DNA from: an uncultured Collinsella sp.
GTDB lineage: Bacteria > Actinomycetota > Coriobacteriia > Coriobacteriales > Coriobacteriaceae
DNA: 17,549 nt
Reading direction: 5' to 3'
Assembly: GCA_902489945.1 (NCBI GenBank)
Contig: CABUBZ010000041.1
Span: forward strand, 1 to 17,549
The notes under the pieces were generated by a model. That model was not told where the DNA came from. It saw only the letters and a program-made list of their open reading frames with translations, and did no database searches. Made by a program: the position numbers and the translations under genes. This document shows positions 1-8,303 of this stretch, one piece after another; within the stretch, counting starts at the first letter, position 1, and each line of letters begins with the position of its first letter.

Positions 1-16
1 TCCGTACATGTACGGA
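1..16. promoter_or_regulatory. Perfect 16-bp palindrome at the window edge
   Basis: TCCGTACATGTACGGA is its own reverse complement with no mismatch. It lies 119 bp upstream of the signalling gene and could be a regulator-binding dyad, but no promoter elements can be placed around it and the upstream context is cut off. A chance palindrome of this length in a window this size is not excluded. Confidence 0.25.
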
Positions 17-134
17 TGAATATGGGAGGTGTTCGGATGAAGTTGATATTCAAGGGTGCCTTCAGCTGTTAGATGTTACCCTTGTACCAATTGATATGCA
101 CCGTTGCCGTGCGTAACGATAGGAAGGGCCCCAT

Positions 135-2015
135 ATGCTCAATAATCACGAGGTCAATCTAACCGACGAGGAGGCTGCCGCCGAGGTCGCCCGCGTCGCG
201 AAGACCTACCCCGTGGTGCGTTTGCTGTCGGCCGATCAGATTAAGGGCGAGCCTAACTGCCTGCTCGCCGGCAATCGGTGCCCTTGTCTGCGTCAGTCAA
301 GTCTTGAGGCCTTGGCAGGTTCCGATGATGTATCGGAGCAGCTGCTCAATGATGGTACCGAGTACCGCGCTCGCCTGCGCCCTCTGAAGGTCGAGGGCGA
401 GCCTCACGTCCTGCTGATGGTGCGTCCGATCGATGAGCAAGAGGCTGCAGAAGAGGACCTCGTCTACACCGACGTGCTGACGAGTGTGCGTAATCGCCGA
501 TATTACGAGGAAAAGCTCCGTAGCGCCCGCATGAATGCCGGCGTTGCGGTGATCGACCTTGATGATTTTAGGGTCTTCAACGATACGTGTGGCCGTCATG
601 CCGGCGACCTTGCGCTCGGTGCTGTGGCGACAGCCATACGCAGCGGAATTCGTTCGACTGACGAGCTCGTACGCTATGGCTGCGACAAGTTTGTGGTCGT
701 CATGCCCAATATTCCCTCCGATGACTTCACCCGTCGCCTGCACCAGGTGTCCGATGCCGTTCATGCCACGATTGTTCCGGGCCATGAGTACGTGAGCTTG
801 ACGGCATGTGTTGGTGGCGTTCGCATTCATGGCGAGACGGTCGATGAGGGCGTTGGCCGCGCTGTCCAGTTATTGAGCCGCGCTAAGGCAAAAGCCGGTA
901 CGGTCGTGACCGATGCCGATTCCATCGAAGCCTTCCAAAGCGAAAAGCCTTTGGTGCTTATTGTCGATGACTCCGAGATGAACCGAGCCATTCTCAACGA
1001 GATGCTCAAGGACGAGTATTGCATCCTCGAGGCCGCCAACGGTCGTACGGCGCTCGATATGGTCGACCGCTATGGCGATGAGTTGTCGCTCGTGCTGCTG
1101 GATATTGTCATGCCGGGCATAAGCGGCTTTGAGGTGCTGGCCGATCTGTCGCGCCGATCGGGTATCGACAATCTACCTTTCATCATGATTTCGAGCGAAG
1201 ATTCCGATGATATGGTTCTGCGCGCGTACGAGCTGGGCGCCTCGGACTATATCAACCGCCCGTTTGACTCCCGTGTCGTGCGCCGCCGTGTAAGCAACAC
1301 CATCCGCCTATACGCCAAGCAGCGCCGTCTGACGAGCCTGCTGTCCCAGCAGTACAGCGAGCGCGTCAAGAATAGTCGCATGCTCATCGACATCATGGCC
1401 GGCGTCATGGAGCTTCGCAACGGCGAGAGCGGCAGGCACGTTACGAACATCGAGAAGCTGACCGAGCTGCTGCTTGGCTGTCTGGTCCAGCGTAGCGACC
1501 CCATTTCCCTCGACAACGAGGAACGCTCCACGATTGCCCTGGCTTCGGCGCTGCACGATATCGGCAAGATGGCGATTGACGATGCGATTCTCAACAAACC
1601 CGGACGTCTTACGTCCGAGGAGTTCGAGATTATGAAGACGCATACTACGATTGGCGCCGACATGTTGCTTGAGCTGGGCCGCCATCACGTCGGCAATGCG
1701 CTTATGGAATATGCGTACCAGATTGCGCGTTGGCACCACGAGCGCTGGGACGGCAAGGGTTATCCCGATGGCCTTAAGGGCGACGATATTCCCATTGCCG
1801 CACAGGTGGTTTCGGTGGCCGACGTGTACGATGCTCTGACGAGCGTGCGCGTGTACAAGGACGCTATCCCGCACAAGGAGGCGATCCAGATGATCCTGAA
1901 CGGTAAGTGCGGCACCTTTAACCCGCTGTTGCTCGACTGTCTGCTCGAGGTGCAAGACCGTATTGCCGAGACGTTGGCACGCCCCGCCGACGTTGTCGCG
2001 TTTCCCACGATTTAG
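135..2015 (+). CDS. Multidomain signalling protein: degenerate GGDEF, receiver, HD-GYP phosphodiesterase
   Basis: A 626-residue soluble protein with no membrane segment. Residues 1-105 look PAS-like and carry a Cys cluster (C42, C49, C51). Residues 108-260 are a GGDEF fold with DLDDF at 141-145, but the signature reads GCDKF at 182-186, so cyclase activity is probably lost. Residues 272-395 are a receiver domain with acidic pair D278/D279 and phospho-acceptor D323; the usual Lys of the KPF motif is Arg375. Residues 415-610 are an HD-GYP domain with H474-D475, K478, H503, H534-H535 and GYP 542-544, all consistent with an active metal-dependent cyclic-dinucleotide phosphodiesterase. AGGAAGGG precedes ATG 135. 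The Hpt gene begins 23 bp downstream, suggesting a phosphorelay that controls HD-GYP output. No histidine kinase is visible. Domain calls are firm; substrate and stimulus are unknown. Confidence 0.9.
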   Translation: MLNNHEVNLTDEEAAAEVARVAKTYPVVRLLSADQIKGEPNCLLAGNRCPCLRQSSLEALAGSDDVSEQLLNDGTEYRARLRPLKVEGEPHVLLMVRPIDEQEAAEEDLVYTDVLTSVRNRRYYEEKLRSARMNAGVAVIDLDDFRVFNDTCGRHAGDLALGAVATAIRSGIRSTDELVRYGCDKFVVVMPNIPSDDFTRRLHQVSDAVHATIVPGHEYVSLTACVGGVRIHGETVDEGVGRAVQLLSRAKAKAGTVVTDADSIEAFQSEKPLVLIVDDSEMNRAILNEMLKDEYCILEAANGRTALDMVDRYGDELSLVLLDIVMPGISGFEVLADLSRRSGIDNLPFIMISSEDSDDMVLRAYELGASDYINRPFDSRVVRRRVSNTIRLYAKQRRLTSLLSQQYSERVKNSRMLIDIMAGVMELRNGESGRHVTNIEKLTELLLGCLVQRSDPISLDNEERSTIALASALHDIGKMAIDDAILNKPGRLTSEEFEIMKTHTTIGADMLLELGRHHVGNALMEYAYQIARWHHERWDGKGYPDGLKGDDIPIAAQVVSVADVYDALTSVRVYKDAIPHKEAIQMILNGKCGTFNPLLLDCLLEVQDRIAETLARPADVVAFPTI

Positions 2016-2038
2016 TTTGACCTAAGGAGTTTTAATCC

Positions 2039-2395
2039 ATGATTTCCATGCGTGAGGCGTATGAGAAGATCGGCGCTAATTATGATGACGCGTGCGCTCG
2101 GCTGATGGGCGAGGAAATGCTTGCCCGCTTTGCCCTCAAGTTTTTGGATGACGAGAGCATGGACAAGCTGGAGGCCGCCATGGCGGCAGGAGACGCCGAA
2201 GGTGCGTTTATGGCAGCGCACACGCTCAAGGGCGTGAGCCAGAACCTGGGATTTGATAATCTGTACGAGCCGGCGGTCGTGGTGACCGAGGCGCTGCGCG
2301 GCGCCGATGCCGTTGACGGCGCTCGCGAGGGAATGCATGCGCTGCAGCAGCAATATGCGGCTACGATGTCGGCTCTGCGCGAGGCGGGCGAGTAA
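2039..2395 (+). CDS. Hpt (histidine phosphotransfer) domain protein
   Basis: A 118-residue, all-helical, stand-alone Hpt protein. The phospho-accepting motif AHTLKG gives His61, followed by SQNLGF, as in Hpt domains of phosphorelays. Length matches a single Hpt module. AAGGAG at 2024-2029 sits at normal spacing before ATG 2039, and the gap to the upstream multidomain gene is only 23 bp, so the two are very likely co-transcribed and the receiver domain of that protein is the obvious partner. No kinase is adjacent, so the phosphoryl source is unknown. The family call is secure from the motif; the pairing is inferred from context. Confidence 0.85.
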   Translation: MISMREAYEKIGANYDDACARLMGEEMLARFALKFLDDESMDKLEAAMAAGDAEGAFMAAHTLKGVSQNLGFDNLYEPAVVVTEALRGADAVDGAREGMHALQQQYAATMSALREAGE

Positions 2396-2437
2396 GAGGT
2401 TGTGAGCCTTGGGCTGTGTGCCTGCCGCGTATAGGCA

Positions 2438-2480
2438 AAAGGGCGCCCCGCCGGACCATGTGGCCGGCGGCGCGCCCTTA
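2438..2480. terminator. Bidirectional hairpin terminator between convergent genes
   Basis: The left arm AAGGGCGCCCCGCCGG pairs with CCGGCGGCGCGCCCTT around a 9-nt loop, with one internal mismatch. It lies between the stop of the Hpt gene (+) and the stop of the gamma-glutamyl hydrolase (-). On the minus strand it is followed by TTTT, so it looks like a real terminator in that direction; on the plus strand the T-run is poor (TTATCTGTT). Confidence 0.75.
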
Positions 2481-2500
2481 TCTGTTATGCGGTTCGTGAG

Positions 2501-3310
2501 CTAGCGAGCCTGCTTAACCTTTGCCGCTGCCTCGACAAACGACTTCCACAGGTTAAAGTCGGTCTCGAGCGTCTTCCACGTGTACTCAGGGTGCCATTGT
2601 ACGCCCAGGCAGAACGGCTGGCCTTTGACTTCGATGCACTCGGGAACGCCGTCGGTTGCTTTGGCGACCAAGCGCGTGCTTTTACCCAGACGGTCGACGC
2701 AGCAGTGGTGTGCGGAGTTGGTCTGGATTAGTCTGTGCCCGCCAACCGCGCGTTCCAGCAGCGAGCCCGGCACGACCTCGACGGGGTGCACGGGATCGTT
2801 GAGCACGTGGGTGTGACGCCACTGCGTGCGACCCTCGCGCGCACCCAGGCTCGGCACGTCCATGCACAGGGTGCCGCCGGTGGCGACGTTGAGCAGCTGC
2901 GTGCCGCGGCAGGTGGTAAAGAGTGGCTTCTTGGCGCGGAGTACCTCTTCGACCAGCTTAAACTCAAAACTATCGCGGATCTCGCAGCAGAGGGTGGGGT
3001 CGTAGGGTCGATCATCGCCCCAGCGTTTGGGGTTGACGTCCGGGCCGCCGGGAATGGCGATGCCGTCGGCGATATCGACGTAATGACGGATAACCTCAAT
3101 GTCCTCGGTGATGGACATCTGCAGCGGTAGGCCGCCGGCGGCAAGGATGGCATCGACAAAGACACTTGCGATTTCCTCGTTGGGGGAGAGCGTCTCGCTC
3201 AAATAGGGTTTCGCTTCTTCCCAGCGTGGTGCGACCAGGATGAGCGGACGGTCGGCGGGATCGACGTCGACGTGCGGAGTGTAGGACGATGAGGTGCGGG
3301 TTCCGATCAT
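2501..3310 (-). CDS. Gamma-glutamyl-gamma-aminobutyrate hydrolase family protein (peptidase C26)
   Basis: A 269-residue class I glutamine amidotransferase-like hydrolase of the PuuD/C26 family, which cleaves gamma-glutamyl amide bonds. Nucleophile Cys134 sits in TTCRGTQLLNVATGG, the family's C-R-G-x-Q-L-L-N-V motif. The catalytic His and Glu are H240 and E242 in GVQWHPE, and IPGGPDVNP at 86-94 is the conserved N-terminal loop. Length is normal. The start at 3310 is the first in-frame ATG; its Shine-Dalgarno is weak (GAAAG). It lies 87 bp downstream of the ABC ATPase on the same strand and is the last gene of that cluster, which suggests processing of an imported gamma-glutamyl compound or glutamine. 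The exact substrate cannot be read from sequence. Confidence 0.88.
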   Translation of the reverse strand: MIGTRTSSSYTPHVDVDPADRPLILVAPRWEEAKPYLSETLSPNEEIASVFVDAILAAGGLPLQMSITEDIEVIRHYVDIADGIAIPGGPDVNPKRWGDDRPYDPTLCCEIRDSFEFKLVEEVLRAKKPLFTTCRGTQLLNVATGGTLCMDVPSLGAREGRTQWRHTHVLNDPVHPVEVVPGSLLERAVGGHRLIQTNSAHHCCVDRLGKSTRLVAKATDGVPECIEVKGQPFCLGVQWHPEYTWKTLETDFNLWKSFVEAAAKVKQAR

Positions 3311-3397
3311 GGGCGTAGCTTTCGAATCCGGGTGGACATGGCACAGGGGTGGCGCGGAGCAAACGTTACTGATGAATTTGCCCGCGTGGCAATTGGG

Positions 3398-4162
<765 letters not shown>

Positions 4163-4198
4163 GGTGCTCGGCTCCTTATGACTCGAAATGGTAAAGCG

Positions 4199-5032
4199 TT
4201 AGCGGATGATGGTCGCGCCGGTCTTGTGCGAAATGTAGACAGCGGCCTTGTTGATCGCGACGTTGATGAGGATGTAGATGACCGCGATAACCAGGTAGAC
4301 CGACACGAGGGCGTCGTAGTTGGTAATGAGCACACGGGCATTTTGCATGAGGTCGGGGTAGCTCACCACATAGGCGACGGTGGTGTCTTTGACTACGACC
4401 ACAAGCTGTGAAATCAAGGACGGAATGATAAACCGAATAGCCTGCGGCAACACGATTTTAAAGGTGATTTTAGCTTTGGAGAGACCGAGTGCCTGGGCGG
4501 CCTCGACCTGACCGCGCGGCACGGCGTTGACGCCGGCACGGAAGATCTCGGCAAGTACGCCAGCTGCGGCGAGCGCGACGGGAAGCGTGAGCATCCAAAA
4601 CGACGGTAGCGCGATCTTGTACTGGGGCAGCACCAAAAAGAAGAAGTAGATGAACAGCAGACTCGGCACACCGCGGAAGAAATCGGTGAGCACGCGGCAG
4701 ACCAGCTGTAGCGGCTTGATGCCGCTGGTGCGGCCGAGCATAAGGGCTAAGCCCAGTACCAGCGCAATGACACCGGCAGTGAGTGCGACTTTAACGGTGC
4801 CCTCAAAGCCGGCAAGCAGGAACTTCCAGGTGGTGAGGTGCGTAAAGAAATACCAATAGTGAACCGAAAGCTGGCCGGTCACATAAAAGCGCTGCAGTAC
4901 CAGGACGACGAGTGTGGCGACGGCAACAAGCGAGATGGCGGTGCCGATGCGAATCTTGGTGCGCATCTTGGGGCCGGGAGCCTCGTAGAGCGCATCGCAC
5001 ATGGTGAGCGCGGAGGTGGAGTGCTTGCTCAT
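4199..5032 (-). CDS. Amino acid ABC transporter permease (second permease)
   Basis: A 277-residue inner-membrane permease of the HisM/GltK/GluD type. A longer N-terminal tail precedes the first hydrophobic segment (about 28-48), and several membrane helices follow from about 72. The EAA loop that docks the ATPase is at about 171-200 (GQVEAAQALGLSKAKITF). Its ATG overlaps the stop of the preceding permease gene in an ATGA arrangement at 5029-5032, so the two are translationally coupled and probably form a heterodimeric channel. No frameshift or missing motif. Confidence 0.92.
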   Translation of the reverse strand: MSKHSTSALTMCDALYEAPGPKMRTKIRIGTAISLVAVATLVVLVLQRFYVTGQLSVHYWYFFTHLTTWKFLLAGFEGTVKVALTAGVIALVLGLALMLGRTSGIKPLQLVCRVLTDFFRGVPSLLFIYFFFLVLPQYKIALPSFWMLTLPVALAAAGVLAEIFRAGVNAVPRGQVEAAQALGLSKAKITFKIVLPQAIRFIIPSLISQLVVVVKDTTVAYVVSYPDLMQNARVLITNYDALVSVYLVIAVIYILINVAINKAAVYISHKTGATIIR

Positions 5033-5688
5033 CGGAGGATCCTCACCTTCTTATCGATGTAGTTGCCAATGTGGCTCACCACAAAGGCCGTGCCCAGGTA
5101 GCCGAGTGCCGAGATAAAGAACGCGGCGACGCCGCCGAGCGAGCGGGTATTGATGTAGCTCACCACGCCGGTGAGCTCCTGCGGTTTAAGCGGCACCTGG
5201 CTGCCGAGCGCGGTGGTGAGCATGACGGCGATAAAGAGGTTAGTCATGGGCAGCACGCTCGAGCGCAGCGCCTGCGGAATCACGATTTTGGCGAGGATAC
5301 GGTTAAAGCTCATGCCCAGCGAGCGGGCGGCTTCCACCTGGCCGACGCCGACGGTGTTGATGCCGCTCATAAAGTTCTCGGAGCCAAAGGCCGAGCCCAA
5401 GAGGACCGTGGCGACGATAACGCAGGTGCGGTAGGGCAGGACGACCTTGAGCGGCGGCAGTGCGTAGACGACGATGATGAGCAGCGCGATGCCGGGGATG
5501 TTACGGAAGACCTGGACATACAGGTCGCCAAAGACGCGCAGCGGCTTGAGCGGCGACACGCGCATCACGGTGACGGCGATGGCCAGCACCATGGCGATGA
5601 CAAACGACTCAAGCGTCATGCCCCAGGTTGCGAGCAGCGCGTCGATATAGTTCTGGCCATAGAGCGACCAGAGCTCGGAGAGACTCAT
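5029..5688 (-). CDS. Amino acid ABC transporter permease (first permease)
   Basis: A 219-residue inner-membrane permease of the HisQ/GltJ/GluC type. The hydrophobic segments, FRNIPGIALL at 61-70, and the EAA loop at about 116-140 (GQVEAARSLGMSFNRILAK) are standard for the PAAT family. GGGAGGT lies just upstream of ATG 5688. It is the first of two overlapping permease genes and follows the binding-protein gene across a 138-bp gap containing a hairpin, an arrangement often used to make more binding protein than membrane components. Confidence 0.92.
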   Translation of the reverse strand: MSLSELWSLYGQNYIDALLATWGMTLESFVIAMVLAIAVTVMRVSPLKPLRVFGDLYVQVFRNIPGIALLIIVVYALPPLKVVLPYRTCVIVATVLLGSAFGSENFMSGINTVGVGQVEAARSLGMSFNRILAKIVIPQALRSSVLPMTNLFIAVMLTTALGSQVPLKPQELTGVVSYINTRSLGGVAAFFISALGYLGTAFVVSHIGNYIDKKVRILR

Positions 5689-5712
5689 GCGGACCTCCCG
5701 CCGATAAGGAAA

Positions 5713-5738
5713 GGGGCTCCCGTGTGTACGGAAGCCCC
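5713..5738 (-). terminator. Intra-operon hairpin between binding protein and permeases
   Basis: Read on the minus strand, GGGGCTTCCGT and ACGGGAGCCCC pair around a 4-nt loop with one G-T pair, followed by TTTCCTT. It lies 3' of the binding-protein gene and 5' of the permease gene, so it probably acts as a partial terminator or mRNA-stabilising hairpin. The weak T-run is consistent with read-through. Confidence 0.6.
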
Positions 5739-5826
5739 GACAACTCAGTGAGGAAACAGTTTACCGCAATAAAGCGCATCATGCGTTTCCGTATGGTTTC
5801 GTTGCGGCCGTTACCAGGCTCGCTGC

Positions 5827-6822
5827 CTAGGCGCCGATCTCGGGCAGTTCGGGAACATTGGTGTCGCCCGTACGGTCGCCGATGCAGATCTGCCACAGCT
5901 CGGTCCAGGTACCATCGTCCTCGATCTTCTTAAGGAAGTCGTTGACAAAGGCGACGCCGTCGGAATCGAGCGGCAGGCCGATGCCATAGGGCTCCTTGCT
6001 GCCGAAGGGCTTGCCGGCGATTTTGTACTTACCGGGCTCGCGGACCAGGGCGCTCTGCTGCATGTTGTTATCGATGACGTAGGCGTCAACGCGGCCCTGC
6101 TGGAGTGCCTGGCGGGCCTCCTCGTCGGTCTTGAACTCCTGCTGGCTGGCCTTGGGAGCGAACTCCTCCAGGATGGCGGGGCCGTTGGAGCCGGACTGGA
6201 CGGCGACGTTCTTGTCGGCCAGGTCGTCGACGCTCTTGATGTCGTCGTTATCGGCAAGCACCAGGATGGCCTGCTGCGTGTAGTAATAGGGACCGGCAAA
6301 GGAGACAAGCTTCTTGCGCTCGTCAGTGATGGTGTAGGTGGCAAAGACGGCGTCGACCTGGCCGTTCTGCAAGACGGACTCGCGCGTGTCCGAGGTCACC
6401 TGGGTGATCTCGACCTTGTTCTCGCCCAGGATGTAGTTGGACAGGAGCTGCGCGATACCGGCATCGAAGCCGCGGGTCTGACCGTCTTTCTCGTTGAGGA
6501 GGGAGAAGAGCGTAGAGGTCTGAACGCCACCGATCTTAAAGACGCCGGCGTCCTTGACGGCCGTGGCCCAGGTGCTGGCGGCGATGGCGTCGTCATCGGC
6601 CTTGGGGCCGTTGTCGACGAGCTTGTCGAACGCCTTGGCGTCGAGCGTGGTGGAAGCCTCGGTATCCTCGGAGCCCTTGGAGGAGCCGGCGGCGGAACCT
6701 TTGTCGGCCTCGGCGCTGGTGTCGGAGCAGCCGGCAAGACCAAGGCCGGCGACGGTTGCGAAGGTGGCGGCAACGAAGCCGCGGCGGTCGAGAACGACCT
6801 GCTGGGAGAGGTTCTTGCTCAT
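5827..6822 (-). CDS. Amino acid ABC transporter substrate-binding lipoprotein
   Basis: A 331-residue extracellular binding protein of the SBP_bac_3 family (GluB/GlnH-like) that delivers the ligand to the two permeases. The N-terminus has a twin arginine (R13-R14 in LDRRGFV), a hydrophobic stretch and the lipobox LAGC with Cys32, so it looks like a Tat-type signal on a lipid-anchored protein. A Ser/Glu/Ala-rich linker follows (about 33-60). The binding domain has GFDAGIAQLL, the hinge-region TYTITDERKK and FAGPYYYTQQ, all typical of the family. GAAAGGTG precedes the ATG at 6822, and a sigma70-like promoter lies 44 bp upstream of it. It is the first gene of the importer operon. Ligand class (polar amino acid) is likely; the exact ligand is not readable. 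Confidence 0.92.
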   Translation of the reverse strand: MSKNLSQQVVLDRRGFVAATFATVAGLGLAGCSDTSAEADKGSAAGSSKGSEDTEASTTLDAKAFDKLVDNGPKADDDAIAASTWATAVKDAGVFKIGGVQTSTLFSLLNEKDGQTRGFDAGIAQLLSNYILGENKVEITQVTSDTRESVLQNGQVDAVFATYTITDERKKLVSFAGPYYYTQQAILVLADNDDIKSVDDLADKNVAVQSGSNGPAILEEFAPKASQQEFKTDEEARQALQQGRVDAYVIDNNMQQSALVREPGKYKIAGKPFGSKEPYGIGLPLDSDGVAFVNDFLKKIEDDGTWTELWQICIGDRTGDTNVPELPEIGA

Positions 6823-6865
6823 GGTAGAACACCTTTCTCAATAAAATCCCTAGAGGTTGAGTAGA

Positions 6866-6895
6866 GTTATACCCTAACCAGCTTAAGGGGGTCAA
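6866..6895 (-). promoter_or_regulatory. Sigma70-like promoter of the amino acid importer operon
   Basis: On the minus strand, TTGACC (6895-6890) and TATAAC (6871-6866) are separated by 18 bp, giving a 5' leader of roughly 35 nt before the binding-protein ATG. Upstream of the -35 lies a short dyad AACCT-TAT-AGGTT (6920-6932), placed where an activator could bind. No start site has been mapped; this is a sequence match only. Confidence 0.55.
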
Positions 6896-6937
6896 CACGA
6901 AATAACTTAGAAACATACTAACCTTATAGGTTATTCT

Positions 6938-6972
6938 ACCTACCAAAAAGGGACAGGTTTATTTTGGTAGGT
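6938..6972. repeat. REP-like inverted repeat in the divergent intergenic region
   Basis: ACCTACCAAAA (6938-6948) and TTTTGGTAGGT (6962-6972) are perfect 11-bp arms around a 13-nt loop containing AGGGACAGG. It lies between two divergent genes, so it is not a terminator for either. The ten bases AAAGGGACAG (6947-6956) recur in the hairpin at 17234-17262. This looks like a dispersed REP/BIME-type palindrome, which is inference from form only. Confidence 0.5.
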
Positions 6973-7046
6973 TTTATCTGGGCAAACGTCGATTATTGCT
7001 GTTGAAGCGACGCCTTGCGGCGGGGGCGGGCGCTCGCAGCGGTCGC

Positions 7047-7052
7047 TATAAT
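7047..7052 (+). promoter_or_regulatory. Candidate -10 element of the alcohol dehydrogenase gene
   Basis: A perfect TATAAT lies 41 bp before the ATG at 7093. No convincing -35 hexamer is present at 16-18 bp upstream (the region is GC-rich), so this would be a weak or activator-dependent promoter. Confidence 0.4.
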
Positions 7053-7092
7053 GGCGGCAACACGACGCATATATACGTGAGGAGATCGTTGC

Positions 7093-8295
7093 ATGAACGG
7101 CTATACATTCTTCGCGCCGACTAAGGTGCTGTTTGGCGCGGGCAAGCTGAGCGAGCTGGGCGCACAGAAGTTTCCCGGTACCAAGGCGCTCATCGTTACC
7201 ACGGGCGGTAACTCGGTCAAGCGCTTTGGATATCTGCAGCGCGTGGAGGCCGAGCTCGACCGTGCCGGCGTGGCCCACGAGCTGTTCGATCGTATTGAGC
7301 CAAACCCGCTGCGCGAGACCGTCAACGCAGGTGGCTGGATGGCGCGCGCCCATGGCTGCGACTTTGTGCTGGCGCTCGGCGGCGGCTCGGTCATGGACGG
7401 CAGCAAGGGCATCTGTGCGGTGGCGGCAAACCCGCACGCGGATGCCGAGGGCAACGAGTGCCCCGGTGACATTTGGGACTTTGTGAACGGCGGCACCGCG
7501 CTTGGGCTGCCCATCCCCAACGATCCGCTGCCGCTGGTGTGCGTGACCACCACGGCCGGCACCGGCTCCGAGGCCGACGCGGGCGGCGTAATCTCCTGCG
7601 AGGAGAACGACGAGAAGCTGCGTCTGGGCGATCCGCGCCTGTTCCCGGTGCTGTCGGTCGTCGACCCTGAGCTTATGGTGAGCGTTCCAGCGCGTCTGAC
7701 GGCTTATCAGGGATTCGATGCCCTGTTCCACAACGTCGAGTGCTATATCGCCAATACCAATACGCCCATGGGCGACATGGTCTGCCGCGAGGGTATTCGA
7801 CGCGCCGCAGCTTCGCTGGCTGTGTGCGTGAACAGCGGCGATGATCTGGACGCGCGTGCCGAGCTCGCTTTTGCCAACACGCTTGGCGGCTATGCCATGG
7901 TGTGCTCGGGCTGCGCGGGATGCCACGGTCTTGAGCACGGCATGAGCGCGCATCATCACGACCTGCCGCACGGTGCCGGCCTCGTTATGATCGCGCGCGC
8001 CTACCACACGTGGATGATTGACCACGGTGCCGCACCCGAGCGCTATATCGACATGGCGCGCCTGATGGGTAATGCCGAGGCGGATGATCCGCACGATTTT
8101 GTCGCTGAGCTCACGCGTCTGATGGAGGCCTGCCATGTGGCCGATCTTGCCATGAGCGAATGGGGGATTACCGCCGACGAGCTGCCCGCCATCGCGCACA
8201 ATGCCCTAACGACCAACGGCGCTCTGTTCGGCCACGATCCCGTCGCCCTGACCGAGCCCGATGTCGTCGAGATCCTCAAGCGAAGCTACCGCTAG
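7093..8295 (+). CDS. Iron-containing alcohol dehydrogenase
   Basis: A 400-residue group III (Fe-type) NAD(P)H-dependent alcohol dehydrogenase that interconverts alcohols and aldehydes or ketones in fermentation. The N-terminal nucleotide domain has GGGS at 96-99 and TTTAGTGSE at 152-160. The C-terminal metal domain has D209 and H213 in GFDALFH, H278 in CHGLEH and H293 in LPHGAG, the expected four metal ligands; the His-rich loop 287-289 is one residue longer than the common spacing. Similarity is closest to the YqhD/butanol-dehydrogenase-like branch. GAGGAG lies before ATG 7093. The gene is monocistronic, with the divergent importer operon upstream and a repeat array starting 8 bp after the stop. 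The substrate is not predictable. Confidence 0.93.
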   Translation: MNGYTFFAPTKVLFGAGKLSELGAQKFPGTKALIVTTGGNSVKRFGYLQRVEAELDRAGVAHELFDRIEPNPLRETVNAGGWMARAHGCDFVLALGGGSVMDGSKGICAVAANPHADAEGNECPGDIWDFVNGGTALGLPIPNDPLPLVCVTTTAGTGSEADAGGVISCEENDEKLRLGDPRLFPVLSVVDPELMVSVPARLTAYQGFDALFHNVECYIANTNTPMGDMVCREGIRRAAASLAVCVNSGDDLDARAELAFANTLGGYAMVCSGCAGCHGLEHGMSAHHHDLPHGAGLVMIARAYHTWMIDHGAAPERYIDMARLMGNAEADDPHDFVAELTRLMEACHVADLAMSEWGITADELPAIAHNALTTNGALFGHDPVALTEPDVVEILKRSYR

Positions 8296-8303
8296 CCGTA
8301 TTA

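Noticed and set aside
1..72. Open frame from the window edge ending at TAG 70-72, possible tail of an upstream gene or 18-codon peptide
   Set aside because: It could be the end of a cut-off gene, and GGGAGGTG precedes the internal ATG 37, but 24 codons without a motif are not enough to call.
2438..2480. Riboswitch or structured RNA
   Set aside because: A simple GC-rich hairpin between two convergent stops is explained by termination.
6823..6865. Riboswitch (for example glutamine-sensing) ahead of the amino acid importer
   Set aside because: The leader between the predicted start site and the ATG is only about 35 nt, too short and without conserved elements.
6940..8199. Minus-strand open frame of 419 codons opposite the alcohol dehydrogenase
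   Set aside because: It is a shadow of a high-GC gene: low-complexity His/Arg/Ala composition, no ribosome site, and the sense strand carries complete family motifs.
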